A DNA stretch of 64,000 bases from NCBI RefSeq assembly GCF_009827455.1, contig NZ_WTYZ01000001.1:1993001-2057000 (forward strand), read 5' to 3'. Shown here in pieces: positions 16,745 through 25,029 of this stretch. The stretch's first letter is position 1; the number at the start of each line of letters is the position of its first letter. The position numbers were made by a program, and so were the translations under genes. Source of the stretch: Pontixanthobacter aestiaquae. Lineage in GTDB: Bacteria > Pseudomonadota > Alphaproteobacteria > Sphingomonadales > Sphingomonadaceae. The notes beneath the pieces were generated by a model, which was given only the letters and a program-made list of their open reading frames with translations, was not told where the DNA came from and did not search any database.

Positions 16745-19579
16745 TTGAGCGACGATAACGAAACTCCAGAACCGTCTACTCCGTCAGAGAATTTCGGGCG
16801 CATCGACATTGTTGATGAAATGAAGACGAGTTACCTCGATTACGCGATGAGCGTGATCGTGAGCCGCGCGCTTCCCGACGTACGTGACGGGTTGAAACCG
16901 GTCCACCGCAGGATCCTCTTCGCCAGTCAGGAAGGCGGCTTTGTCGCGGGCCGCCCCTATCGCAAATCCGCGAAAATCGTCGGTGACGTGATGGGTAACT
17001 ATCACCCGCACGGCGATAGTGCGATTTACGATGCCCTCGCCCGGATGACGCAGGACTGGTCGCTACGCGTTCCGCTGATTGATGGTCAGGGTAACTTCGG
17101 TTCGATGGACCCCGATCCGCCAGCGTCGATGCGTTATACCGAAGCGCGCTTGGCCAAGGTCGCCAATGCCTTGCTGGATGACCTCGACAAGGATACTGTT
17201 GATTTCACAGAAAACTACGACGGCTCCCGTCAGGAACCGAAAGTACTCCCAGCTCGTTTTCCGAACCTGCTGGTCAATGGTGCCGGGGGCATCGCGGTTG
17301 GTATGGCTACCAATATACCGCCGCACAATCTGGGCGAAGTGATCGACGGTTGCCTGGCATTTATCGATAATCCCGGGATCTCATCGGAAGAACTGGTCGA
17401 GATTATCCCTGGGCCGGATTTCCCGACTGCACCGCTTATTTTAGGCCAATCTGGCGCGCGGTCAGCCTACACCACTGGACGCGGATCAATCCTTCAGCGT
17501 TGTCGCCATGAGATTGAAACCAGGCGCGGCGATCGCGAATCTATTGTTCTGACCTCAATCCCGTATCAGGTCGGCAAAAGCGGCCTGGTCGAGAAACTGG
17601 CCGAGGCGGCGAAAGAGAAACGGATCGAAGGCATTTCGGACATCCGCGACGAATCGAGCCGGATGGGCGTTCGCGTCGTGATCGATCTTAAGCGCGACGC
17701 TACGGCAGAAGTCGTTCTCAATCAGATTTGGCGTCACACACCGGCGCAATCGGGATTCCCGGCGAACATGCTCGCTATTCGTGGTGGCCGTCCAGAAGTG
17801 CTGATGCTGCGCGAGTTCATTCAGGCGTTCATCCAGTTCCGCGAAGAAGTGATCACGCGGCGGACAAAGTTTGAGCTGAACAAGGCCCGCGATCGCGCAC
17901 ACATCTTGCTCGGCCTCGTCGTGGCGGTGTCCAATCTGGATGAAGTCGTTGCAATGATCCGCAGCGCGCCCAATCCTGCGGAAGCGCGGGCTAAGTTGCT
18001 CGCCAAGGAATGGCCAATTGGCGACATCGCGCAGTATATCAAGCTGGTTGAGGCTATCGAACCTGACGCTGGTCAAGAAGGCGGCACATACCGCCTTTCG
18101 GAACGTCAGGTTAAAGCCATTCTCGAGCTGCGTCTGCACCGTCTGACTGCATTGGGCCGCGACGAGATCGGCGATGAGCTGAAAGAGCTGTCGATCGCGA
18201 TCGAAGAATATCTCTCAATCCTCTCTGATCGCGTGAAACTTTACGACATTATGCGCGACGAGTTGACCGAAATCCGTGAAAATTACGCCACGCCGCGTGT
18301 TTCGGAGATCGCGCCTGCTTGGGATGGTCTGGACGACGAAGACCTGATCGAACGCGAAGAAATGGTCGTTACGGTTACGCATGGCGGTTATATCAAGCGG
18401 ACCCCGCTTGCGACTTTCCGCGCGCAGAACCGGGGCGGTAAGGGCCGTGCCGGCATGGCAACGAAGGACGAAGACGCGATTGTCGAACTGTTCGTCACCA
18501 GCACGCATACGCCAGTGCTGTTCTTCACTAACACTGGCCGTGTCTATCGTCTGAAAGTCTGGAAACTGCCCGAAGGCGGCCCACAGACCAAGGGCCGCCC
18601 GATGGTCAATCTGCTGCCTTTGGGTGAAGACGAACTGGTCACCAATGTGCTGCCGCTGCCAGAGGATGAGAGCGAGTGGGATGCGCTCAACATCATCTTC
18701 GCGACCGAACGCGGTATGGTGCGCCGAAACTCAATGGACGCCTTCACCAATGTACCGTCGAACGGCAAATATGCGATGGGCTTCGTTGAGAGATCAAATG
18801 ACCGCTTGATCGGTGTGCATCTACTGACCGAAGATCAGGAGGTATTCCTCGCGAGTGATACGGCCAAAGCAATCCGTTTTGCCGCCACCGATGCCCGCGA
18901 AACCAAGAGCCGAACGGGAATCGGCGTGCAAGGAATGGGACCAAAGGGGGACATCAAAGTCGTCTCGCTTGCCGTGCTCAATACCACCGGCACAACTGCG
19001 GAAGAGCGTGAAGCATACCTCCGCGCCGCGCCATGGAAAACCAGCGACAACACAGCCGAACTTTCCGAAGAACGCATGGCCGAAATGGCCGAGCGCGAAG
19101 AGTTCGTCCTTACAATCTGCGCCAATGGTTACGGCAAAATCTCGTCAGCCTACGAATACCGCACCATCGGTCGCGGCGGTAAGGGGGTGGTCAATATCGG
19201 TTCGCCAGAAAGCGACCCGGACCGTAATGGCCCAGTCGTCGCCAGCTTCCCGGTCACGCATGGTGACCAGATCATGCTGGTCACCGATCAGGCCAAACTC
19301 ATCCGCCTTTCGATTGAATTCCGACACCTGCTCGAGAACGGCTACGAGGATAATCTTGGCCTGCCGATTATCGGACGCAGTTCTTCTGGCGTGCGTTTGT
19401 TCAGCGTTGCCGACAAAGAGCAAGTTGTCGGCGTAGCGCTGATTGATGAGGATGAAACGCCTGAGAACGAAGCCGAAGAAGCGGTAGCGGAAGAGATCGC
19501 CGAAAGTAAATCCGCTGAAGGGGGCGGCGACGCGCCTTTTGCGGCTAGCGGTGATGCTAGCGAAGGCACTAAAGAATAG
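16745..19579 (+). CDS. gyrA: DNA gyrase subunit A
   Basis: Breakage-reunion subunit of gyrase, introducing negative supercoils with GyrB. The 944-residue chain has the topoisomerase core (SYLDYAMSVIVSRALPDVRD), catalytic Tyr131 in SMRYTEARL, and an unmutated quinolone-resistance region (GDSAIYD, Ser92 and Asp96 matching E. coli S83 and D87). The C-terminal wrapping domain has a GyrA-box-like QNRGGKGRAG. Length exceeds E. coli GyrA (875) mainly through an acidic tail after IDEDETPENEAEEA. The start is TTG at 16745, with a purine-rich site upstream and no in-frame ATG closer. The stop overlaps the next start (TAGTG). Confidence 0.98.
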   Translation: MSDDNETPEPSTPSENFGRIDIVDEMKTSYLDYAMSVIVSRALPDVRDGLKPVHRRILFASQEGGFVAGRPYRKSAKIVGDVMGNYHPHGDSAIYDALARMTQDWSLRVPLIDGQGNFGSMDPDPPASMRYTEARLAKVANALLDDLDKDTVDFTENYDGSRQEPKVLPARFPNLLVNGAGGIAVGMATNIPPHNLGEVIDGCLAFIDNPGISSEELVEIIPGPDFPTAPLILGQSGARSAYTTGRGSILQRCRHEIETRRGDRESIVLTSIPYQVGKSGLVEKLAEAAKEKRIEGISDIRDESSRMGVRVVIDLKRDATAEVVLNQIWRHTPAQSGFPANMLAIRGGRPEVLMLREFIQAFIQFREEVITRRTKFELNKARDRAHILLGLVVAVSNLDEVVAMIRSAPNPAEARAKLLAKEWPIGDIAQYIKLVEAIEPDAGQEGGTYRLSERQVKAILELRLHRLTALGRDEIGDELKELSIAIEEYLSILSDRVKLYDIMRDELTEIRENYATPRVSEIAPAWDGLDDEDLIEREEMVVTVTHGGYIKRTPLATFRAQNRGGKGRAGMATKDEDAIVELFVTSTHTPVLFFTNTGRVYRLKVWKLPEGGPQTKGRPMVNLLPLGEDELVTNVLPLPEDESEWDALNIIFATERGMVRRNSMDAFTNVPSNGKYAMGFVERSNDRLIGVHLLTEDQEVFLASDTAKAIRFAATDARETKSRTGIGVQGMGPKGDIKVVSLAVLNTTGTTAEEREAYLRAAPWKTSDNTAELSEERMAEMAEREEFVLTICANGYGKISSAYEYRTIGRGGKGVVNIGSPESDPDRNGPVVASFPVTHGDQIMLVTDQAKLIRLSIEFRHLLENGYEDNLGLPIIGRSSSGVRLFSVADKEQVVGVALIDEDETPENEAEEAVAEEIAESKSAEGGGDAPFAASGDASEGTKE

Positions 19580-20412
19580 TGATAAATATCAAGCGTCTTG
19601 GTCGGACATGCGGTGCACGCGTCACAGGTATTGATCTGACCGATGAACTCGACAAGTCCACGATCGCCGATATCAGGGATGCGTGGCTTGAACATCGTGT
19701 GCTCGCTTTCGCCGACCAGCGGATGGATGATGATGCGCTCGAGCGCTTTACGCTGGCCATGGGCGGATTTGGCGATGACCCGTTCTTCGACCCTATCGAG
19801 GGGCGCCGTCACATCGCTGCGATCTTGCGCGAGGCTGATGAGAAATCGCCGCTATTTGCCGAAAGCTGGCACAGCGATTGGAGCTTCTTGGCAAAACCAC
19901 CTGCGGGCACTTGCCTGCTAGCCATAGAAATCCCGCCAGTCGGTGGCGACACGCTATTCGCCGACCAAGCCGCCGCCTTTGCCGCCTTGTCCGATGATCG
20001 CAAAGACCATCTGCGCAGCTTAACCGCGATCCACTCTGCGCAGCGAGGTTACGCGCCCGATGGATTATACGGTGACAGCGATAAAGACCGGTCCATGGCC
20101 ATTCGTCCCGGAAAAGATGCGCTCGCAACACAGAGACATCCGCTGATCAAACCTCATCCCGAAACCGGAGAGGAAGTCATTTTTTCCAGCCTTAGCTATG
20201 TCGTCGGAATCGAAGGCATGGAAGAGACGGAAGCACTCGCCATGCTGTCGGAATTGCTCGAATGGCAAACGCGAGACGAGTTTATTTACAGGCATAAATG
20301 GGAGCCCAACATGCTGGTTATGTGGGATAATCGCAGCATACTGCACAGGGCTACGGGCGGCTATGACGGATACCGCCGCGAACTACATCGGACTACTATC
20401 GCTGCCGCTTAG
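19579..20412 (+). CDS. TauD/TfdA-family Fe(II)/2-oxoglutarate dioxygenase
   Basis: Non-haem iron oxygenase of the TauD/TfdA family, 277 residues. Metal ligands are visible as H-x-D in ESWHSDWSF and the distal His in ILHRATGGYDGYRRELHRT, whose following arginines would bind 2-oxoglutarate; PVGGDTLFAD is the family strand. The family covers taurine, 2,4-D and other substrates, and nothing here identifies one. The GTG start overlaps the gyrA stop by one base, an unusual coupling partner with no obvious functional link. The 3' end overlaps the convergent YhhN gene by 4 bp. Confidence 0.88.
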   Translation: MINIKRLGRTCGARVTGIDLTDELDKSTIADIRDAWLEHRVLAFADQRMDDDALERFTLAMGGFGDDPFFDPIEGRRHIAAILREADEKSPLFAESWHSDWSFLAKPPAGTCLLAIEIPPVGGDTLFADQAAAFAALSDDRKDHLRSLTAIHSAQRGYAPDGLYGDSDKDRSMAIRPGKDALATQRHPLIKPHPETGEEVIFSSLSYVVGIEGMEETEALAMLSELLEWQTRDEFIYRHKWEPNMLVMWDNRSILHRATGGYDGYRRELHRTTIAAA

Positions 20413-21062
20413 GCTACATCCCGCAACTCGTGCCGCAGCGTCTGGATAACGCCGGTCGCGATCAGGAACTGCGCCGCATAATAGATCGGCCAGACCAGCA
20501 TCGATGCAGTCTCGGCATAGGGCCTCTCGCCAATGCCGTAGAAGATCAACCAGTCGGATATCACGAACAGGACCGCACCAAGTCCTACACGGTAACGGGT
20601 AAACCGGCTCATCCATGCGGTGGCAGCCATTCCCCCAAGCGCCAATCCATAGGAGGCAATGCTGATATCCCTGGTCAGCAACCAGCAGATGAGCGGCGTC
20701 AGGAACAAAAGCGCGACCGCTAGGCCTTTCTGGCTCGGTGTCGAACTGGCGCGCGGATTGGCGAGGTAAAGAGAGATTGCGGCAACATGTGAAAAGAAGA
20801 AAGCCGCCCCGCCCCATTGCAGGCTCAGCTCGATCAGCATGTCACCCATTGCTGAAAGTGCCAGAACCAGTGCCAACAGTTTTGCAGTCGAGCTAGGATG
20901 CCGTAACAGCGCATATACCGCCAGAAATGCAACGCCCGCGCCCTTTAGCAGGATCAGCCATATCTCTCCATATGGGCTGTCCATCACAAAGAAATACGCA
21001 ATCGCCGCGGCAAAGCTTGCGAGTAGCCATGGTCGTCGTTCTGTCAGTGCGCGGTGCGGCAA
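20409..21062 (-). CDS. YhhN-family membrane protein (lysoplasmalogenase-like)
   Basis: A 217-residue integral membrane protein with about eight hydrophobic segments. YhhN/TMEM86 family features include ALVLALSAMGDMLI with the conserved GD, AAFFFSHVAAISLYL, and VLFVISDWLIFYG with the second conserved Asp. Characterised animal and Legionella members hydrolyse the vinyl-ether bond of lysoplasmalogens; bacterial function is otherwise open. The start appears to be TTG at 21062 (no suitable ATG). Convergent with the dioxygenase gene, 4-bp overlap. Confidence 0.8.
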   Translation of the reverse strand: MPHRALTERRPWLLASFAAAIAYFFVMDSPYGEIWLILLKGAGVAFLAVYALLRHPSSTAKLLALVLALSAMGDMLIELSLQWGGAAFFFSHVAAISLYLANPRASSTPSQKGLAVALLFLTPLICWLLTRDISIASYGLALGGMAATAWMSRFTRYRVGLGAVLFVISDWLIFYGIGERPYAETASMLVWPIYYAAQFLIATGVIQTLRHELRDVA

Positions 21063-21172
21063 AGCGGTGTCCCCTGAATTGATGGGCTCTCTATGGCCAA
21101 TTTCGCCCGATCTTCCAACTGTCGTGATGGATAGAGTTTGCGACCGCCTGCGTTAGGCACTACCTGCGCCGC

Positions 21173-22540
21173 ATGACTCATGATGTGCAGATTATTGGTG
21201 GCGGATTGGCGGGCAGCGAAGCAGCTTGGCAATTGGCGCAGCGCGGTTTCAAAGTCCGCCTTTCCGAAATGCGCGGGAGCGGCGAGATGACCGCGGCGCA
21301 CCAGACCGACGGATTGGCAGAGCTGGTTTGCTCGAACAGTTTTCGCTCTGACGATGATGAGCGTAATGCGGTTGGCTTGCTCCACCACGAAATGCGCCGC
21401 CTCGATTCTATTATCATGCGGGCCGGCGAAGTCGCCCGCGTACCAGCAGGATCAGCGATGGCGGTCGACCGCGATCTGTTCTCTGCCGAAGTGGAGAAAG
21501 CGCTCCAAGACCATCCCAATGTAACCATTGTGCGCGAACGGGTTGATGCGCTTCCGGAAACCGGGCTGACCATCGTCGCAACGGGTCCGCTCACCGCCGC
21601 TAATCTCGCTGAAAGTATCGTGAGCGCGACCGGTCAGGACAGACTTGCGTTCTTCGATGCGATTGCGCCGATTGTTCACCGAGACAGCATCGATATGGAC
21701 ATTTGCTGGATCCAGTCGCGCTGGGACAAGAAGACCGAGGCCTCGAACGCAGATGGCGATTACATAAATTGCCCAATGACAAAAGAACAGTATCTCGCCT
21801 TTCACCAAGGTCTGCTCGACAGTGAAAAAACGGAATTCAAGGATTGGGAGAAAGACACTCCTTATTTCGACGGGTGTATGCCGATCGAGGTGATGGCATC
21901 GCGCGGCATCGATACGCTGCGCTATGGCCCAATGAAGCCGGTTGGCCTCGATAACCCGCGCGACACAACGCCCGAATTTCCGCAGGGCCGCTGGCCCTAT
22001 GCGGTTGTTCAATTGCGGCAGGATAACAAGCTCGGCACGCTGTGGAATATGGTCGGCTTCCAGACCAAGATGAAATACGGCGCTCAGACCGAATTATTCC
22101 GCACGATCCCGGGCCTGGAGAATGCAGAATTCGCGCGGCTTGGCGGGCTGCATCGCAACACCTTTATCAATTCGCCGCTCGTTCTTGACCGGCAATTGCG
22201 CTTAAAGGAAGCAGGTCACATTCGCTTCGCCGGCCAGATTACCGGCTGCGAAGGATATGTTGAGAGTTCTGCCATTGGCCTGATGACTGGCATGATGGCT
22301 GCTGCCGAACTGGGCGGTCAGGATTGGACATCACCGCCGCCAACCACCGCTATGGGCGCGCTACTCGCACATATTACTGAGGGTGCAGAGGCTGACACCT
22401 ATCAGCCGATGAACGTCAATTTCGGACTGTTTCCGCCACTTCACACTGTCAAAAAGAAAGCGCGGAAGGAAGCCTATACGTCCCGCGGCAAAACCCAGTT
22501 CGGTGAGTGGCTAATGAATATGGAAGGCATTCCCGCCTGA
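21173..22540 (+). CDS. trmFO: TrmFO, folate/FAD-dependent tRNA (uracil-54) methyltransferase
   Basis: Uses methylenetetrahydrofolate and FADH2 to make m5U54 in the tRNA T-loop. The 455-residue protein begins with the dinucleotide-binding motif [18 protein letters not shown], followed by the TrmFO signatures [61 protein letters not shown] and [15 protein letters not shown] (with the conserved Cys pair). Length matches the family. ATG at 21173. It stands alone, ending 1 bp before the convergent EF-hand gene. Confidence 0.97.
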   Translation: MTHDVQIIGGGLAGSEAAWQLAQRGFKVRLSEMRGSGEMTAAHQTDGLAELVCSNSFRSDDDERNAVGLLHHEMRRLDSIIMRAGEVARVPAGSAMAVDRDLFSAEVEKALQDHPNVTIVRERVDALPETGLTIVATGPLTAANLAESIVSATGQDRLAFFDAIAPIVHRDSIDMDICWIQSRWDKKTEASNADGDYINCPMTKEQYLAFHQGLLDSEKTEFKDWEKDTPYFDGCMPIEVMASRGIDTLRYGPMKPVGLDNPRDTTPEFPQGRWPYAVVQLRQDNKLGTLWNMVGFQTKMKYGAQTELFRTIPGLENAEFARLGGLHRNTFINSPLVLDRQLRLKEAGHIRFAGQITGCEGYVESSAIGLMTGMMAAAELGGQDWTSPPPTTAMGALLAHITEGAEADTYQPMNVNFGLFPPLHTVKKKARKEAYTSRGKTQFGEWLMNMEGIPA

Positions 22541-22541
22541 G

Positions 22542-23006
22542 CTAGCACCTGCACGCAGGCTTATTCCGGCGCTTAGGCCGGGTCGTGGCGAATTCTTCGG
22601 GGCTAAGCTCTTCATCGCGATTGCTATCGGCCTTCTCAAAGCGGTCTGATGTCGCAACAGCCCACTCTTCAAACGTCAGCAGATTGTTGCCGTCCTTGTC
22701 GAGCTTGCGGAATGCGTCGGTTCGCGTGGACAGCATTTCGTTGCGCGTTATCGATTGATCGCGGTTGCGGTCGTATCGATAAAAGCGCCGCTGCTCGCGT
22801 GTAAGTTCGGTTGCTTCTGGAGGCGTTGGCCCCTGCATATCACCAGCATCGGACACTGGAATCTCGGGTTCAGTCAAATCCGCAGGCAATGGCGCGGGTT
22901 CAGGCGGAGGTGCGGCCTCTTCGACTTGCGCCCTGCCCTGCCACCAGAACAATCCCAGTCCGGCCATAAGTAAGGATAACAACCCGCCAAGTAATATCCG
23001 GTTCAT
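22542..23006 (-). CDS. Membrane-anchored EF-hand protein
   Basis: A 154-residue protein with a single N-terminal hydrophobic segment (ILLGGLLSLLMAGLGLFWW), a Pro/Glu-rich linker and three EF-hand-type calcium loops: DRNRDQSITRNE, DKDGNNLLTFEE and DSNRDEELSPEE. It ends in a basic RPKRRNKPACRC tail with two cysteines. Probably an anchored or exported periplasmic calcium-binding protein; partner unknown. ATG at 23006 is preceded by AGAGG. It is followed 29 bp earlier in coordinate order by the phytoene-synthase-like gene on the same strand. Confidence 0.82.
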   Translation of the reverse strand: MNRILLGGLLSLLMAGLGLFWWQGRAQVEEAAPPPEPAPLPADLTEPEIPVSDAGDMQGPTPPEATELTREQRRFYRYDRNRDQSITRNEMLSTRTDAFRKLDKDGNNLLTFEEWAVATSDRFEKADSNRDEELSPEEFATTRPKRRNKPACRC

Positions 23007-23035
23007 TTCGCGCCTCTTTCAAGCCGCATACTATA

Positions 23036-23689
23036 TCACCAGCCAAATAAGCCAACCCGGCTGATCAATAGGAGGTCTGTGCGACCGGTAATCAGCGGTC
23101 TTCCGCCGTCATCGAGCGCCCTACGACCTAATTTACCGAGAATAGTCAGTGCGCGGAGTTGGCGCGGCAAAGACACGAGATTGGATATTCGTTTGTGAGC
23201 CGCTTCAACCACAAACTCCCGTTCTTCCGCAGAACTCATTCGGGCAGCAAGGTCGGCGAGAGCCCATGTTTCTCCCGCAGACTGCGCCGCGTCGCCAGCA
23301 GCGCTATGGCCGCTCAGACGTGCGATAGCGGCAAAACACTGTCCGCGCCCCTCGGCAAACTCCATAGCAGCACTTTCGGGTAATGGCGGTTCAGCGAGTA
23401 GCCCTTCCCAACCATCGACCAATGCGGTGAGAGAAGCCTCCTCCCCAAGCCAATACTGGGTCAAACTATCGAGAACGGGATCGCCTGTCGGGCGGTCAGC
23501 AGCTGCCTTGCCGAATTGATCGCGCCACCACGCAATGCGCATCTGGGTGAGCATCGATTCTTTAGTCTGGCTAACGAACTGCGCGAGACGTTGATCCAGC
23601 GCTATAAACGTTCTCAGCAGAGGGCGCACAGCAGTTCCTGCATGCGCAAGTGCCAGGCGTTGTTCAATCGGATAATTGATGTCGGTCAC
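23036..23689 (-). CDS. Squalene/phytoene-synthase-like protein, probably non-catalytic
   Basis: A 217-residue protein resembling the trans-isoprenyl synthase fold (FIALDQRLAQFV, then MRIAWWRDQF, a signature of the branch that includes the complex I assembly factor NDUFAF6). The Asp-rich DxxxD substrate motifs of active squalene or phytoene synthases are not seen, and the chain is shorter than the roughly 280-300 residues of the enzymes. A scaffold or assembly role is more likely than carotenoid synthesis (inference). The start is GTG at 23689. Confidence 0.65.
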   Translation of the reverse strand: MTDINYPIEQRLALAHAGTAVRPLLRTFIALDQRLAQFVSQTKESMLTQMRIAWWRDQFGKAAADRPTGDPVLDSLTQYWLGEEASLTALVDGWEGLLAEPPLPESAAMEFAEGRGQCFAAIARLSGHSAAGDAAQSAGETWALADLAARMSSAEEREFVVEAAHKRISNLVSLPRQLRALTILGKLGRRALDDGGRPLITGRTDLLLISRVGLFGW

Positions 23690-23728
23690 CGCCGACGAGT
23701 GACCGAACTTTCAGCCTTTCACAAGCCC

Positions 23729-24406
23729 TTAACTGGAACAGCTAGAGCCGCTACTGCCGCCGGTAAGGCCCGGTTCGAGATTGCGGTCGTCGCGGATGAG
23801 AAACGCAGCTTCTTTTCTAAGGATCTTGTCGCCCGAACCGAATGGATTTTCGAACAGAGCTTGGTATGCATATTCGATCTCGACGAACATCACCGCTTGG
23901 CCGGTCTGCGCTGTGATTTGTGTCGTGCCAGCGCCCATACCGGCAATCGGCGAGCCATTCAGGCCATTGTCCGTAGTGTCATTTCCATATGCCGAGTCAA
24001 ACTCCCGATTACCACGGCATCGCTGCCACGCAATAAATTGACTATCGGTGAAATCGTCATATTCCAGACTGCTTAAAATGATGCGGCCATTTGCCTCAAG
24101 GCCTATACTCTGCCCGTCGCGCAACGCCCCCGCCAACACAGCGTCCACATTGCCTTCGGTGATTGTTGGCGCCACGGCTGCATTATCGGTTTGGCCAAGA
24201 CGAGATGCATTATCGGCCACTGATAATGCGATTTGGCTGACCGTCATGTTGATCGTAGCCATCCGCGCGATTTCTGTCCCGTAAAGGCCAAGCGTAAGCA
24301 GCACCGGCAGCACAAGCGCAAACTCAACGATAGAAATACCCGACCGATTTGTACGCAGCGACTGCCACAACCTAGGCAGCTGACAGAGGCGTTCCATGAC
24401 CTGCAT
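23729..24406 (-). CDS. TadE/G-like pilus assembly protein, cassette A third gene
   Basis: A 225-residue TadE-like protein: basic N-terminus (LRTNRSGISIVEFALVLP), one TM helix with the conserved Glu in VEFALVLPVLLTLGLYG, then a secreted domain with QIALSVADNASRLGQ and FIAWQRCRG, and a Ser/Gly-rich tail with a Cys (GGSSGSSCSS). ATG at 24406 overlaps the preceding stop (TGATG). The paralogue at 29641-30651 in the mirrored cassette shares the DNASR and IAWQRC motifs. TadE-like proteins are minor pilin-like components of Flp/Tad machines; the core tad genes (ATPase, TadB/C, CpaB) are not in this window. Confidence 0.82.
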   Translation of the reverse strand: MQVMERLCQLPRLWQSLRTNRSGISIVEFALVLPVLLTLGLYGTEIARMATINMTVSQIALSVADNASRLGQTDNAAVAPTITEGNVDAVLAGALRDGQSIGLEANGRIILSSLEYDDFTDSQFIAWQRCRGNREFDSAYGNDTTDNGLNGSPIAGMGAGTTQITAQTGQAVMFVEIEYAYQALFENPFGSGDKILRKEAAFLIRDDRNLEPGLTGGSSGSSCSS

Positions 24407-25029
24407 CAGTCGCAAGTCCCAGCTTCCGAACCATAATTTGCCTGATCGGCAAACGGCTGGTTCTTTTTTACTGCCGATGCAGACACTTGGCGCGCCGTTG
24501 TCCCACCCGGCATAAACGGATTGGGGAACAAGGGTGAGTAAGTGACCGTCACCGTGTAGATGACAACATCACCTGCCCCTCCATTGCCCGACACACCGAT
24601 ATCCTGATCCCACCTGCCGTTGGCATTTTCGTCAGAATAGGCTTCGCCGTCATCGCACAAGCCGCTATTGTCGGCATCGTCCCATGCTTCAGGTCGCTCG
24701 ATATCTTCAAAATCGAAATAGCTCACGCGGCTGGATGTTACTGTTGCATCCGGTGCAACCGTGCGCACGATGTCGGTCACGGCGGCGTCCGCAGCAGCAG
24801 TGTCTGCGGTTTCCAATGATGCGGAACGAGCGGCATCCTGCGCCGCCCCGCGAAGGATTGCATTGGTGTAGGCCAATTGTCCCAAATCGAAGAGGCCAAG
24901 CAGCAACGTCATGAACACGGTCACCATAAGACCGAATTCCATCACTGTAGTCCCGCGCTCATCGCGCAATATCATGCGCAGAAAGCTGATCATTGGACTT
25001 CGCGGAGTGCGTAAATTGGCAATCATCAT
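24406..25029 (-). CDS. TadE-like pseudopilin, cassette A second gene
   Basis: A 207-residue TadE-family protein: DERGTTVMEFGLMVTVFMTL is the charged N-terminus plus TM helix with the conserved Glu, followed by QLAYTNAILRGAAQDAAR. The periplasmic part has an Asp/Asn/Gly stretch, DDADNSGLCDDGEAYSDENA then NGRWDQD, resembling calcium-binding loops and also found in the paralogue at 29057-29644. The ATG overlaps the VWA gene stop as ATGA, and its own stop overlaps the next gene, so the three-gene cassette is translationally coupled. Confidence 0.85.
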   Translation of the reverse strand: MMIANLRTPRSPMISFLRMILRDERGTTVMEFGLMVTVFMTLLLGLFDLGQLAYTNAILRGAAQDAARSASLETADTAAADAAVTDIVRTVAPDATVTSSRVSYFDFEDIERPEAWDDADNSGLCDDGEAYSDENANGRWDQDIGVSGNGGAGDVVIYTVTVTYSPLFPNPFMPGGTTARQVSASAVKKNQPFADQANYGSEAGTCD

